Origin: Hyphomicrobiales bacterium
Lineage (GTDB): Bacteria; Pseudomonadota; Alphaproteobacteria; MED-G09
Assembly (NCBI GenBank): GCA_028339975.1
Contig: JAOLDG010000006.1
Location: 1-64,000, forward strand
Direction: 5' to 3'
DNA length: 64,000 bases
Part shown: positions 9,020 to 17,795 of the stretch, one piece after another
Layout of the letters: each line of letters begins with the position of its first letter
Position numbering within the stretch: position 1 is the first letter of the stretch
Program-made: the position numbers and the translations under genes
Notes under the pieces: generated by a model
Database searches by the model: none
What the model was told of the DNA's origin: nothing
The model's input: the letters and a program-made list of their open reading frames with translations, nothing else

Positions 9020-9736
9020 TTATTCCTTATCATCAGAAGAAGTTTCTTCGCTAGTATCTGAATCTTCACCTGAATCTTCACCTGAATCTTCACCTGAATC
9101 TTCTGAATCCTCAACACCCTCTGGTCTTGCTGCATCTGCTGCATCAAGCGCTTCCATTTCAGCTTCACTCATTGGAGCAGCAATACTTGCTACAGTTATA
9201 TCTCTATCTGTAATAGCTGAAATAATACCCTCAGGAAGATTAATGTCTGATAGATGAATAGTTGCTCCAATTTCTAAGCCTGTTAAATCGACAACTACAC
9301 CTTCTGGTATATTAGTAGCAGGACAGTCTAGCTCGACTGTATAACGACTAATATTTAAAATTCCACCAGCTTTTATACCAGGTGATTCCTCTTCATTAAT
9401 AAAGCTTACCGAAACATCAACTGAAATTCTTGAATCAGCGCCTAAACGCAATAAATCAATATGTATAATATTTCCCTTAACAGGGTGAAGTTGAATTTCT
9501 TTTGATATAGCTTTAAATTTTTTACCACCTAATGTTTCAACATCAATTAATTGTGATAACATTTTTCCAGTATTATAAAGTTTTAATGCTTCAATACCAT
9601 TTAAACTAGCTGCAATTGGATCTTTCTTATCACCATAAATTATGCAGGGGATATTGCCAGATTTTCTAACTGCGCGGGCAAATGATTTTCCTGTATCTTT
9701 TCTTTCTTCTGCTTTTAGTAAGGTGGTTATTGCCAT
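9020..9736 (-). CDS. rplY: 50S ribosomal protein L25/general stress protein Ctc
   Basis: 5S rRNA-binding ribosomal protein of 238 residues, the long Ctc type with an L25 domain (about 1-95) and a TL5/Ctc C-terminal beta domain (about 100-190). The tail (about 200-238) is a run of Glu, Asp and Ser in which Gly-Glu-Asp-Ser is repeated, encoded by a 12-bp tandem repeat. The acidic tail is not needed for the fold and is likely flexible. A Shine-Dalgarno-like GGAGAAAGAGG precedes the ATG. The GC-rich hairpin at 9776-9792 lies in the gap to prs and may separate or regulate the two genes. Confidence 0.93.
   Translation of the reverse strand: MAITTLLKAEERKDTGKSFARAVRKSGNIPCIIYGDKKDPIAASLNGIEALKLYNTGKMLSQLIDVETLGGKKFKAISKEIQLHPVKGNIIHIDLLRLGADSRISVDVSVSFINEEESPGIKAGGILNISRYTVELDCPATNIPEGVVVDLTGLEIGATIHLSDINLPEGIISAITDRDITVASIAAPMSEAEMEALDAADAARPEGVEDSEDSGEDSGEDSGEDSDTSEETSSDDKE
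9063..9107 (-). repeat. 12-bp tandem repeat in the rplY acidic tail
   Basis: Three exact copies of TCTTCACCTGAA (9063-9074, 9075-9086, 9087-9098) followed by a partial copy, read here on the plus strand. Read as rplY codons they encode repeated Ser-Gly-Glu-Asp. The in-frame unit allows copy number to change without breaking the reading frame. Confidence 0.9.
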
Positions 9737-9775
9737 CCTCTTTCTCCAAAATTATAATTAAAACTTTATCCTGTG

Positions 9776-9792
9776 GCGGGTTATAACCCTGC
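9776..9792 (-). terminator. GC-rich hairpin between prs and rplY
   Basis: GGGTTATAACCC (9778-9789) is a perfect 12-bp palindrome, extended by GC/GC on both sides with one bulged base. It lies 18 bp past the prs stop on the minus strand, inside the 73-bp prs-rplY gap. It stands out as GC-rich in this AT-rich DNA. No U-run follows it, so it is not a classic intrinsic terminator. It could be an attenuator, an RNA-processing or stability site, or an L25 leader element. Confidence 0.35.
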
Positions 9793-9809
9793 TTTAAGAT
9801 CAAATCAAG

Positions 9810-10742
9810 TTAATCAAACAAACTTGATACAGATTTTTCATCAGAAATTCTTTTTATTGCTTCTCCTAGTAAAGATGAGATAGAGATAACCTCAATTTTA
9901 TCGGACTTTATGACTAAATCCGACTCTTCAATAGTATCTGTTACAATGAGTTTTGTTAAGGATGATTTGTTTACTCTCTCTACAGCTTCACCGGATAACA
10001 CTCCATGGGTTACATAGGCATAAACATCTATCGCCCCTTGCTTCAGTAAAGCGTCAGAGGCATTACAGAGCGTTCCGGCTGAATCCACTATATCATCTAT
10101 AATAAAGCAAGACCTTCCACTTACGTCACCTATAATATTCATTACCTCAGATTGACCTGCTTTTTCTCTTCTTTTATCAACTATTGCTAAATCAGCTCCA
10201 ATTCTACTTGCTATAATTCTTGCTCTTACAACGCCCCCTACATCTGGAGAAACAACAATTGGGCTATTATCTTTTATTTTATTTTTAATATTTGAAGTGA
10301 GAGTAGGGGCTGCAAAAAGATTATCAGTAGGAATATCAAAAAAACCTTGTATTTGTCCAGCATGAAGGTCCATTGTCAAAACTCTATTTGCTCCTGCCTT
10401 GTCAATCATATTTGCTATTAATTTTGATGTTATAGGAGTTCTAGGGCCAGGTTTTCTATCCTGCCTTGCATAACCAAAATACGGAATAACTGCAGTTATT
10501 CTTTTTGCGGATGCTCTTCTCAAGGTATCAATAATTATTAAAAGCTCCATTAAATTATCATTTGCGGGAAATGAAGTTGACTGGATAACAAAAACATCTT
10601 CACCTCGAACATTTTCATGCATTTCAACAAAAATTTCTTTATCAGCAAATCTTTTTACATCGCAGTTTGATAAATCAAGGCCAACATAGTCAGAAATATT
10701 TTTGGCTAGCTTTAAATTTGAATTTCCTGTTACTAATTTCAT
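9810..10742 (-). CDS. prs: Ribose-phosphate pyrophosphokinase (PRPP synthetase)
   Basis: Makes PRPP from ribose 5-phosphate and ATP for purine, pyrimidine, NAD, His and Trp synthesis. 310 residues, class I type. Visible are the ATP/pyrophosphate segment [16 protein letters not shown], the [13 protein letters not shown] motif with catalytic His, and the PRPP-binding DDIVDSAGT. Length and motifs are complete. It is 19 bp downstream of the midA-like gene on the same strand. Here it also serves the carAB and nadC pathways encoded nearby. Confidence 0.96.
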   Translation of the reverse strand: MKLVTGNSNLKLAKNISDYVGLDLSNCDVKRFADKEIFVEMHENVRGEDVFVIQSTSFPANDNLMELLIIIDTLRRASAKRITAVIPYFGYARQDRKPGPRTPITSKLIANMIDKAGANRVLTMDLHAGQIQGFFDIPTDNLFAAPTLTSNIKNKIKDNSPIVVSPDVGGVVRARIIASRIGADLAIVDKRREKAGQSEVMNIIGDVSGRSCFIIDDIVDSAGTLCNASDALLKQGAIDVYAYVTHGVLSGEAVERVNKSSLTKLIVTDTIEESDLVIKSDKIEVISISSLLGEAIKRISDEKSVSSLFD

Positions 10743-10761
10743 CCCGCCTCACTAATTTGGA

Positions 10762-11841
10762 TTATTCAACTCTATAAGTGCTTCTTGTAACACAGGTAAA
10801 TCCCTCAGGCGAGGGGAATTTATCCGAAGTGATAGCAAAAACTTTAAATAATTCTCCCATTTGATCATTATTCGTTAGTCGGTTTAGGCCTAATCTTAAT
10901 TCTTCCTTTGCTCTGTCGTCACTTACGCTTTCTAGTGAGTTTAGTCTCTCGCGAGCGCCCATTTTTTCTAAAAAAAAAGATTGTGTATCTGGTCCCCAGA
11001 CATTAACCATATTTTTTTTAGCTTGATTGGTGATATCTGTAAAATCTACATGTGATGTTATATCTACGTTTCCTGGATCATCTAACGGATTTACAAATTT
11101 ATTTTTTTTTATGGCTTGGAGTGTATCTCCTTTATTGACCGTATAACCATAATCGAAGAAAATAGCTCCACCATCATTTTCTTTTATAAAGTTTGATATT
11201 TTTTTTATAAATTTTCTACTCTCAAAATTTATTTCAAAAATATCGTTTACTTTTAACTCAGGCGATTTCTTATCGCTTAGGGATTTTGATAAATTAGTTC
11301 TTTGATGACAAAATATTAATTCTTCATTATCAAGATTTATACAAACCTCTTTTAAACAACTTTCAGTAAGAATGAATTGGTTTACAGGAAATGTATCTAA
11401 AAACTCATTACCAATAAAAATGGTTGGTTTTCTAGGGATATCTCTTAGATTTTCAAAATGAAGAACATTTTCAACAGCTTGTTTCTGAAGTTTAATTAGT
11501 TCATTATTAATATCTATAATTATATAATTTTGTATTTTATTTTTTAATACTCTTTGAACATCACTTAAAAGTGTTCCTCTTCCGCCCCCAAGATCGACTA
11601 TTTGTAAATCCTTTGGTTTATTAAGCTTTATCCATAAGTCTAAAATCCAAATACCTATTATTTCTCCAAATATTTGAGAAATATCTGGCGATGTAATAAA
11701 GTCACCTTTTGATCCTAGAGGCATTTTTTTTCTATAGTAACCATTCTTTGTATCTGTAAGGGCTATTTTCATAAATTCTGCCAAAGATATTGGCCCCATT
11801 TCTTCAATAGTTTTTTTTATTTTGCTTTTAAGAATAGTCAT
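10762..11841 (-). CDS. SAM-dependent methyltransferase, NDUFAF7/MidA family
   Basis: 359-residue class I methyltransferase of the DUF185/NDUFAF7 family. The SAM-binding glycine-rich segment is in IVDLGGGRGTLL, and the NEFLDTFPV segment is diagnostic. The mitochondrial relative methylates an arginine of a complex I core subunit, so a role in complex I assembly is a fair inference. The start overlaps the 3' end of lgt by 14 bp. The lgt-midA order is common in alphaproteobacteria. Confidence 0.87.
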   Translation of the reverse strand: MTILKSKIKKTIEEMGPISLAEFMKIALTDTKNGYYRKKMPLGSKGDFITSPDISQIFGEIIGIWILDLWIKLNKPKDLQIVDLGGGRGTLLSDVQRVLKNKIQNYIIIDINNELIKLQKQAVENVLHFENLRDIPRKPTIFIGNEFLDTFPVNQFILTESCLKEVCINLDNEELIFCHQRTNLSKSLSDKKSPELKVNDIFEINFESRKFIKKISNFIKENDGGAIFFDYGYTVNKGDTLQAIKKNKFVNPLDDPGNVDITSHVDFTDITNQAKKNMVNVWGPDTQSFFLEKMGARERLNSLESVSDDRAKEELRLGLNRLTNNDQMGELFKVFAITSDKFPSPEGFTCVTRSTYRVE

Positions 11842-12631
11842 TTTTTAACGAATTAAGTATCAAGAATAGACCTATTACTAAAAAGGGAATGGATAGAATT
11901 ATTCCCATAGTCAAATTTGGTAAGATGTAGCCAATATGCTGGTCTGGTTCGCGAAAAAACTCTATAAATATTCTAGAAGAAGAGTATATGAATAAAAAAG
12001 ATCCACTTACTAATCCCTTTTTCCTTAAACCTTTGTTTAGTATTATTAGGGCTAGCACTATAAATAAAAATAAACCCTCGAGCCCTGCTTCATATAGCTG
12101 ACTTGGATGTCTAGGGTATTCACCAGCATTAGAAAAAACAATACCCCAAGGAACATTTGTTACTTTTCCCCAAAGCTCACCATTAATAAAATTTGCCACT
12201 CTTCCAAAAAATAAACCAATTGGTACTACGGAACAAATGATATCACTTATCTCTAAGAAGGGTTTGTTATGCCTCCAGGAATAAAGGGCTATGGCGATTA
12301 TTACACCTGCCGCACCTCCATGGAAAGACATACCCCCCTCCCATAACGTGAATATTGAAGTTGGATTATTTAAATAAAAATCAAGATTATAAAATAAAAT
12401 ATAACCAACTCTTGCGCCTAAAATTATTCCGAGAATTATCCATAAAAAAATTTCATCAATATTTTCTTTTTCGATTTCTAGATTACAACGTACTTTTTGA
12501 GAGCTCACTATTCTCAATGCATAGTATAGTCCAAGAATCATTCCAACCATATAGGCAATTCCATACCAATATATATTTATTGGACCTATTGAAATTGCTA
12601 TTGGGTTAATATTTAAAATAAAATTTTTCAT
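11828..12631 (-). CDS. lgt: Prolipoprotein diacylglyceryl transferase
   Basis: Integral membrane enzyme that moves diacylglycerol from phosphatidylglycerol to the lipobox cysteine of prolipoproteins. 267 residues with about seven hydrophobic helices. The Lgt signature GRVANFINGELWGK is present, together with EGGMSFHGGAAG and HPSQLYEA, which hold conserved catalytic and lipid-binding residues. It heads the minus-strand run toward midA and prs. It is divergent from YbjN across 116 bp of AT-rich DNA. Confidence 0.95.
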   Translation of the reverse strand: MKNFILNINPIAISIGPINIYWYGIAYMVGMILGLYYALRIVSSQKVRCNLEIEKENIDEIFLWIILGIILGARVGYILFYNLDFYLNNPTSIFTLWEGGMSFHGGAAGVIIAIALYSWRHNKPFLEISDIICSVVPIGLFFGRVANFINGELWGKVTNVPWGIVFSNAGEYPRHPSQLYEAGLEGLFLFIVLALIILNKGLRKKGLVSGSFLFIYSSSRIFIEFFREPDQHIGYILPNLTMGIILSIPFLVIGLFLILNSLKNDYS

Positions 12632-12747
12632 CTATATAAATTTATACATACTTTTATAATTAATTTAAAATTTTTTGTTATTTTATCTATTATGTTTTTT
12701 CAATCTGTAGTATAATTATAAAATTCAAACACTACATATGGTAATTT

Positions 12748-13239
12748 ATGGCTTTAGCAAAAAATACAGAATTATTCGAAGATCCTCTAGATACTGTTGA
12801 GATGGTTGCTAGTATAAGAGATTGGACATATGAAAGATCTGAAAATGAAGTTTCAATTATTGCAAAAGGACAGTGGTCTGATTATCAGATATCTGTTACT
12901 TGGGTCGATGATTTTGAAGGTATAAATATTGTTTGTGGTTTTGATTTAAAATTTCAGGAAAGAAATAAAAATAGTATTCTTCATTTAGTGTCTTCTATAA
13001 ATAATCAAATGTGGCTTGGTCACTTTGATATTTGGATAAATGAGGGTGTCGTTTTATATAGAAATACATCACTTTTCAATAGAAGCAAAATTTCACAAAA
13101 TCAATTTGATGAAGTTATGGTTCAGGCAGTTGCATCTTGTGATCAATTTTTTCCTGCTTTTCAGTATGTTTTGTGGGCAAACAAGAGCCCGTCTGAGGCT
13201 CTCGAGGCTGTTTTATTTAACACTCAGGGTGAAGCTTAA
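12748..13239 (+). CDS. YbjN domain-containing protein
   Basis: 163-residue protein of the YbjN family (type III secretion chaperone-like fold), common upstream of proC in alphaproteobacteria. Visible are the W-Q-I-S-V-T-W-like strand (YQISVTWVDD), a central NQMWLGHFDIW segment and a C-terminal helix. No enzymatic role is known; family members have been linked to stress and motility phenotypes in enterobacteria. A perfect -10-like TATAAT is at 12711-12716, 31 bp before the ATG, without a good -35. proC begins 15 bp downstream. Confidence 0.82.
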   Translation: MALAKNTELFEDPLDTVEMVASIRDWTYERSENEVSIIAKGQWSDYQISVTWVDDFEGINIVCGFDLKFQERNKNSILHLVSSINNQMWLGHFDIWINEGVVLYRNTSLFNRSKISQNQFDEVMVQAVASCDQFFPAFQYVLWANKSPSEALEAVLFNTQGEA

Positions 13240-13254
13240 ATACAATAAATATCA

Positions 13255-14082
13255 ATGAAAAACCTTAAAAAATTATTAATCTTAGGCGCAGGTAAAATGG
13301 GCGGAAGTTTATTAAAGGGTTTAATAGATAATACTGAGTTAGATTTCGATATAGTTGTTGTAGAGCCTCATCTAAATAGAGATAACGCTGACTTAATTAA
13401 AAAAAATAAAATAAAACATTACGATTCCATTCAAAATATAAAAGACCCCGATTTTGATTTAATCTTATTCGCCGTTAAGCCACAGGTAATCGAAGAAGTT
13501 TGTAATGATGTTTTAGAAAACTTAATCCAAAGAAAGACTTTTTCTATAATTTCTATTTTAGCCGGAATTAAAGCTAAGACTTTTGAAGGCCATTTTGAGA
13601 ATTCACAGGTCATTAGGTCAATGCCTAATTTAGCTGCATCAGTTGGTAGCGCAATAACAGCTCTTTATGCAAATGAGTCGACTGATAAATTACTTAAAGC
13701 TGTAGCCGATAAGATTTTTTCTGGAGTAGGAGAGGTAATTTGGGTTGATAATGAGGATATTATGGATGTAATTACTGCTACATCAGGATCAGGTCCTGCT
13801 TATTATTTCTTTTTAACAGAATGCTTATCTTTTGTAGCTCAAGAATTGGGTCTGAATCCTATTGATGCAGATAAACTGTCAAGGCAGGTTGCGATAGGCT
13901 CTTCAGACATAATGAAAGATTCGAATGATAGTTTGTCAAATTTAAGAGAAAAAGTAACCTCAAAGGGTGGGACTACTGAGGCAGCGCTTGAAGTTTTAAT
14001 GAGTCCTGATAAAGAATTTTTTAATATATTTAAGAGAGCGGTGAACAAGGCTTATAAAAAGAGCAAGGAATTAAGCAACTAA
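13255..14082 (+). CDS. proC: Pyrroline-5-carboxylate reductase
   Basis: Last step of proline synthesis: reduces pyrroline-5-carboxylate with NAD(P)H. 275 residues. The N-terminal Rossmann segment is ILGAGKMGGSLLKGL. The AVKPQ motif follows, then MPNLAASVGSA. The C-terminal dimer domain holds TATSGSGPAYYFF and VTSKGGTTEAAL, which carry substrate-binding residues. Length is normal. Its stop overlaps the stop of the histidine kinase on the other strand (CTAA, 14079-14082). Confidence 0.96.
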   Translation: MKNLKKLLILGAGKMGGSLLKGLIDNTELDFDIVVVEPHLNRDNADLIKKNKIKHYDSIQNIKDPDFDLILFAVKPQVIEEVCNDVLENLIQRKTFSIISILAGIKAKTFEGHFENSQVIRSMPNLAASVGSAITALYANESTDKLLKAVADKIFSGVGEVIWVDNEDIMDVITATSGSGPAYYFFLTECLSFVAQELGLNPIDADKLSRQVAIGSSDIMKDSNDSLSNLREKVTSKGGTTEAALEVLMSPDKEFFNIFKRAVNKAYKKSKELSN

Positions 14083-15416
14083 ATATTACTTTTCAATGGT
14101 AGAGTCATAATTACCTTTAATCCCCCTAATTTACTTTTCGATAATTTGATATTTCCACCAATACTATTCATAATCTCTTGCGAAATTGATAACCCAAGTC
14201 CTGACCCAGCAATATTCTGATTTCTAGAAGAATCCAGTCTTTGAAAGGGCCTTAATGCTTTTTCATAGTCTTTTTTGGCTATACCAGGGCCATTATCTTC
14301 GATGGTAATTGTAATTTCTTTATTATTTTCATCAAGGCTAATTAATATTTCATCTCCAAATGCTTTAGCATTGTTAACTAGATTAATTATGCATCTTTGA
14401 AGGGCAATTTTCTTACAGATATATTTTATGTTTTTTAAATTAGTTGGCTTAAGCGATATTATTTTAGACTTCTCTTTGCTCGTACTTATAATATTATCGA
14501 TTAATTCCTTAAGATCGACCTCCGTATCTTCTTCACTAGATGCTGTTTGAGAAAAATCTAAATATGTTTCAAGCATATACTGCATTTCATTGACATCTTT
14601 TAAAAGCTCGTTATTTCCCTTTTGATTCGAGTACATTTCGAGCTGAAGCTTTATTCGCGTAAGTGGTGTCCTTAGATCATGACTCACCCCAGCTAACATT
14701 AATGTTCTTTGCTCTAAGAATTTTTCTATTCGTTCTTGCATTTTTATGTATGCGTCAGCGGCCTTCCTAACCTCTGTAGCACCCGTTGGTTTAAAATTTT
14801 TAATTTTTCTACCTATTCCAAACGATTCAGCAGCTTTAGCAAGCTTTTCAATCGGCCTAATCTGTTGCCGTAAAAATAATATCGCAATTGATAAAATTAA
14901 GATTGATGAGATGACCATCCAAACTAAAAAAATATGACTATTTGTGGCATAAACATTTCTTCTTGGAATTACAAATTCCAAAATTCCATTTTCTACTTCA
15001 ATATTTATGATTACTTTTTTTTCTTCTGGAATATCTTCGATTGAATATTTATTATCTAAGTTTTTTTGCAATTCTTGGCTTAAGGTTTTTTCAACTAAAT
15101 TACCTGGAAGTCTAAAGTCGTTCCCAACTCTATGATTAGTCAGTAGCCTAAGATTAATATCATAAAATTTTTTTGCATTAGACGATATTTCACTGAGGTC
15201 ATTATTTTTTTGCATATCCATCATCATACCTATCTCAGACACAACAGATGAAGAAAGTTTTTTAGTTACTAGCTGCCAATGCCTCTCAAGAAAAACAAAT
15301 GTTAAAATTGCCTGAAGAATAACTATTGGAGCTATAATTATTATTAAAGACCTTGTATATAATCCGCTTGGAAAAATTTTTTTAAGTATTTGAAAAATTG
15401 GTATATTAATCTTCAT
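14079..15416 (-). CDS. Sensor histidine kinase, EnvZ-like
   Basis: Inner-membrane sensor of about 445 residues. TM1 is at about 22-42, followed by a periplasmic loop of about 120 residues, TM2 (about 162-183) and a HAMP segment. The HisKA H-box is AGVSHDLRTPLTR with the phospho-His near residue 246. The HATPase domain shows the N-box NLVNNAKAFG, DNGPGI and GSGLGLSI. The longest frame begins with TTG at 15422, overlapping the regulator stop as TTGA; ATG 15416 is the alternative used here. It pairs with the regulator directly upstream. The signal is unknown; an osmotic or envelope role is only an analogy. Confidence 0.9.
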   Translation of the reverse strand: MKINIPIFQILKKIFPSGLYTRSLIIIIAPIVILQAILTFVFLERHWQLVTKKLSSSVVSEIGMMMDMQKNNDLSEISSNAKKFYDINLRLLTNHRVGNDFRLPGNLVEKTLSQELQKNLDNKYSIEDIPEEKKVIINIEVENGILEFVIPRRNVYATNSHIFLVWMVISSILILSIAILFLRQQIRPIEKLAKAAESFGIGRKIKNFKPTGATEVRKAADAYIKMQERIEKFLEQRTLMLAGVSHDLRTPLTRIKLQLEMYSNQKGNNELLKDVNEMQYMLETYLDFSQTASSEEDTEVDLKELIDNIISTSKEKSKIISLKPTNLKNIKYICKKIALQRCIINLVNNAKAFGDEILISLDENNKEITITIEDNGPGIAKKDYEKALRPFQRLDSSRNQNIAGSGLGLSISQEIMNSIGGNIKLSKSKLGGLKVIMTLPLKSNI

Positions 15417-15418
15417 TA

Positions 15419-16111
15419 TCAATCTGGCCTAAGAATATAGCCTTTGCCTCTTACTGTTTGAAGCCATATAGGCATCGTTGGGTCATCTTCAATCTTTTTT
15501 CTCAATCTATTAATTCCGACATCAATTGCCCTTCCAGGCTCATCAACTCCTGCCAGATCCTCCCTGCTAAGGGGTTTCCCAGGACTCTCCGCTAATAAAA
15601 TTAGTAAATTCAACTCCCTTTCAGTCAAATAGACTCTTTTACCAAATTTAGTAAAATCTCTGGTTTCTGTATTCAGGGTATAGTCACCAAAAAATATCTC
15701 TGGACTTAGTATTTTATTATTATTCGAACGTTTTAGAATTGAATTTATTCTTAGGACTAGTTCTTTTGGACTAAATGGTTTTGTAATATAGTCGTCAGCG
15801 CCAGTCTCTAAGCCCCTTATCTTCGAATCAATTTCAGATTTAGCTGTTAATAAAATAATAGGAGTTTGAGAGTTAAGTCGTATTTTAGCTGTAAATTCCA
15901 AACCATCTTCTTCTGGCATCATAACATCTAAAATAATGAGATCATAGTTTACATATTTCATCTTTTCGCGGGCATTTTTAGAGCAATCCGCTGTAGATAC
16001 TATAAAGCCCTCTTTAATAAGATATTCTTTTAATAAACTCCTTATTCTTTGATCGTCATCAACCACAAGGAGATTTTTTATATTTGAGATATTTTTCTTT
16101 TTATCGTTCAT
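15419..16111 (-). CDS. OmpR-family response regulator
   Basis: 230-residue DNA-binding response regulator. The receiver domain has the acidic cluster VVDDDQ (about 16-21), phospho-acceptor Asp62 in LIILDVMMPEEDG, and Lys111 in ITKPF. The C-terminal winged helix ends with DVGINRLRKKIEDD and VRGKGY, typical of OmpR/PhoB proteins. It is translationally overlapped with the kinase gene. The gap to the aminotransferase start is about 140-155 bp and must hold both divergent promoters. Confidence 0.92.
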   Translation of the reverse strand: MNDKKKNISNIKNLLVVDDDQRIRSLLKEYLIKEGFIVSTADCSKNAREKMKYVNYDLIILDVMMPEEDGLEFTAKIRLNSQTPIILLTAKSEIDSKIRGLETGADDYITKPFSPKELVLRINSILKRSNNNKILSPEIFFGDYTLNTETRDFTKFGKRVYLTERELNLLILLAESPGKPLSREDLAGVDEPGRAIDVGINRLRKKIEDDPTMPIWLQTVRGKGYILRPD

Positions 16112-16267
16112 AATCCATTAATAGTCTATTATTTATATTTTATAAAATATTTAAGTATATATTTTCAGAATTAATCAATTTTATTGACTACTTTTAATCT
16201 CAATGCTACCGCTCATTCCTATAATATTTTAGTTTTTTTAGGAGAATGTCTTTTGTTATCTACATCT

Positions 16268-17134
16268 ATGGAAAATCGTGAAGGATTAATTTGGTTTGAT
16301 GGACAGTTTGTAGACTGGAAAGATGCAAATATTCACATACTTAGTCACGGTCTTCATTATGCGAGTTCTGTTTTTGAGGGAGAAAGATCTTACTCAGGAA
16401 GGATATTCAAAGTTAGAGAACACACTGAACGATTGTTTGATTCAGCCAAGGCACTAGATTTAAAAATACCTTACTCTATAGATGAAATTATCGATGCTTC
16501 AAAAAAGGCGCTTGAGTTAAATAATCTAACGGATGCCTACTTAAGACCAATTGTCTGGCGAGGATCAGAAATGGGTGTATCTGCTCCAAACGCAAAGGTC
16601 CATTGCGCAATTGCTGTATGGGAGTGGCCTACCTATTTTACCCCTGAAGAGATATTAAAGGGAATAAAAGTAACACTTTCAGAATGGAAAAGACCATCAC
16701 CTGAAACAATTCCATGTAAAGCTAAGGCAGCTGGCCTATATATGATTTGTTCTCTCGCAAAACAAAAAGCAGAGCTAAAAGGCTTTTCTGATGCGTTGAT
16801 GCTGGATTATAGAGATCAAATTGCTGAAACGACTGGAGCAAATATTTTTTTTATAAGAGGTCAAGAGATTCATACACCTATTCCTGACTGTTTTCTTGAT
16901 GGTATTACCAGAAGAACAGTAATTAAGATAGCTGATGATCTTGGTATGAAGGTTATTGAAAGAGTTCTTTTTTTAGAAGATATAAAAGACTTTGAGCAAT
17001 GCTTCATAACAGGAACTGCGGCAGAAGTTACACCAGTTTCAGAAATTGATAATAATAAATTTTTTGTCGGAGAGGAAATAAAGAAGATATCAGCTTCTTA
17101 TAACGAGCTTGTTAATAATTGGTCCGGTGATTAA
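16268..17134 (+). CDS. ilvE: Branched-chain amino-acid aminotransferase (class IV)
   Basis: PLP fold-type IV aminotransferase. Visible are IWFDGQFVDW, HGLHYASSVFEGERSY, the PLP Lys in CKAKAAGLYM, and ETTGANIFF. It transfers amino groups between branched-chain 2-oxo acids and glutamate; D-amino-acid transaminase is the main alternative. The reading frame runs up to a TTG at 16184, but that leader looks non-coding. ATG 16268 begins the family-like MENREGLIWFDG. A TTG at 16253, 8 bp after AGGAG (16240-16244), is a credible alternative start adding five residues. It converges on moaE with interleaved stops (TTAA, 17131-17134). Confidence 0.9.
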   Translation: MENREGLIWFDGQFVDWKDANIHILSHGLHYASSVFEGERSYSGRIFKVREHTERLFDSAKALDLKIPYSIDEIIDASKKALELNNLTDAYLRPIVWRGSEMGVSAPNAKVHCAIAVWEWPTYFTPEEILKGIKVTLSEWKRPSPETIPCKAKAAGLYMICSLAKQKAELKGFSDALMLDYRDQIAETTGANIFFIRGQEIHTPIPDCFLDGITRRTVIKIADDLGMKVIERVLFLEDIKDFEQCFITGTAAEVTPVSEIDNNKFFVGEEIKKISASYNELVNNWSGD

Positions 17135-17547
17135 TTTTTTTGGCTAACCCAGTATGATTTTTTTTCAGTATTTTCCTTTTTCCAAAAAGGAGCATTAGTT
17201 TTTAAAAAATCAATAATATACTCATTTGCCCTAAAAGCCTCTTTTCTGTGAGGAGATGATGTAATAATTAAAACTATTGGATCACCTATCTTTAGCTTTC
17301 CATATCTATGAATAATAATACACCTAGATAAATTCCAATTTTTATAAGCATCTTTAGCAGTTTTATTTAGAACTTTTTTTGCCATCTTAGGAAAGTATTC
17401 TATTTCTAAAGTTTCTAAATTTTCATATTCAAGGTCTCTTACGGAACCCATAAAAGTTACGGTTGCACCATCTGCATTCAATTTTGAAATTTTTTTCATC
17501 TCATTTGAAATATTAAGGGCCTTAGATTGGATTTTTATCTCTATCAT
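17131..17547 (-). CDS. moaE: Molybdopterin synthase catalytic subunit
   Basis: Large subunit of molybdopterin synthase, 138 residues. It inserts dithiolene sulfur carried by MoaD into cyclic pyranopterin monophosphate. Conserved features are FMGSVRD, LEIEYFPKMA, the IIHRYGKLKIGD segment, SPHRKEAF, and the catalytic-lysine region PFWKKE. The start overlaps the moaD stop by one base (TAATG), so the two subunits are translationally coupled. Confidence 0.94.
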   Translation of the reverse strand: MIEIKIQSKALNISNEMKKISKLNADGATVTFMGSVRDLEYENLETLEIEYFPKMAKKVLNKTAKDAYKNWNLSRCIIIHRYGKLKIGDPIVLIITSSPHRKEAFRANEYIIDFLKTNAPFWKKENTEKKSYWVSQKN

Positions 17548-17795
17548 TATCCACCTGTTACAGGTGGAAAAATAGCTATTTCCTTAGTATCTTTTATTAG
17601 GAAATCCATTTCCACGACTTCTTCATCGCAAGCAATAAAGAAATTTTTGTCAGAAAAAGCATTTTTATAAATATCATCAAGCTCAGTTAAAAATTTTATT
17701 AAATCTCCTGTGGTATTAATATTTTGAGGGAGTTCGAGTATTTCTTCACTCTTATTTATAACTTCTCTAATTTTTGCAAAATATAGTAATTTCAT
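17547..17795 (-). CDS. moaD: Molybdopterin synthase sulfur carrier subunit
   Basis: Ubiquitin-like 82-residue sulfur carrier. It ends in the obligatory C-terminal Gly-Gly (FPPVTGG), which is adenylated and thiocarboxylated. The 5' end overlaps pgsA by 4 bp and the stop overlaps the moaE start. The codons for Pro-Pro-Val-Thr-Gly-Gly form a near-perfect palindrome at 17551-17567. Confidence 0.93.
   Translation of the reverse strand: MKLLYFAKIREVINKSEEILELPQNINTTGDLIKFLTELDDIYKNAFSDKNFFIACDEEVVEMDFLIKDTKEIAIFPPVTGG
17551..17567. repeat. 17-bp palindrome at the moaD 3' end
   Basis: CCACCTGT-T-ACAGGTGG: two perfect 8-bp arms around one base, 3 bp from the moaE start codon on the minus strand. 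It codes for the conserved MoaD C-terminus, so coding constraint may fully explain it. As RNA it could fold back over the moaD/moaE junction. Confidence 0.6.

Noticed and set aside
16246-16281. 11-codon ORF MSFVIYIYGKS just upstream of and overlapping the ilvE start, with AGGAG before it
   Set aside because: It has three branched-chain codons at most and no terminator/antiterminator stems, so attenuation is not supported. The AGGAG more likely serves TTG 16253 of ilvE.
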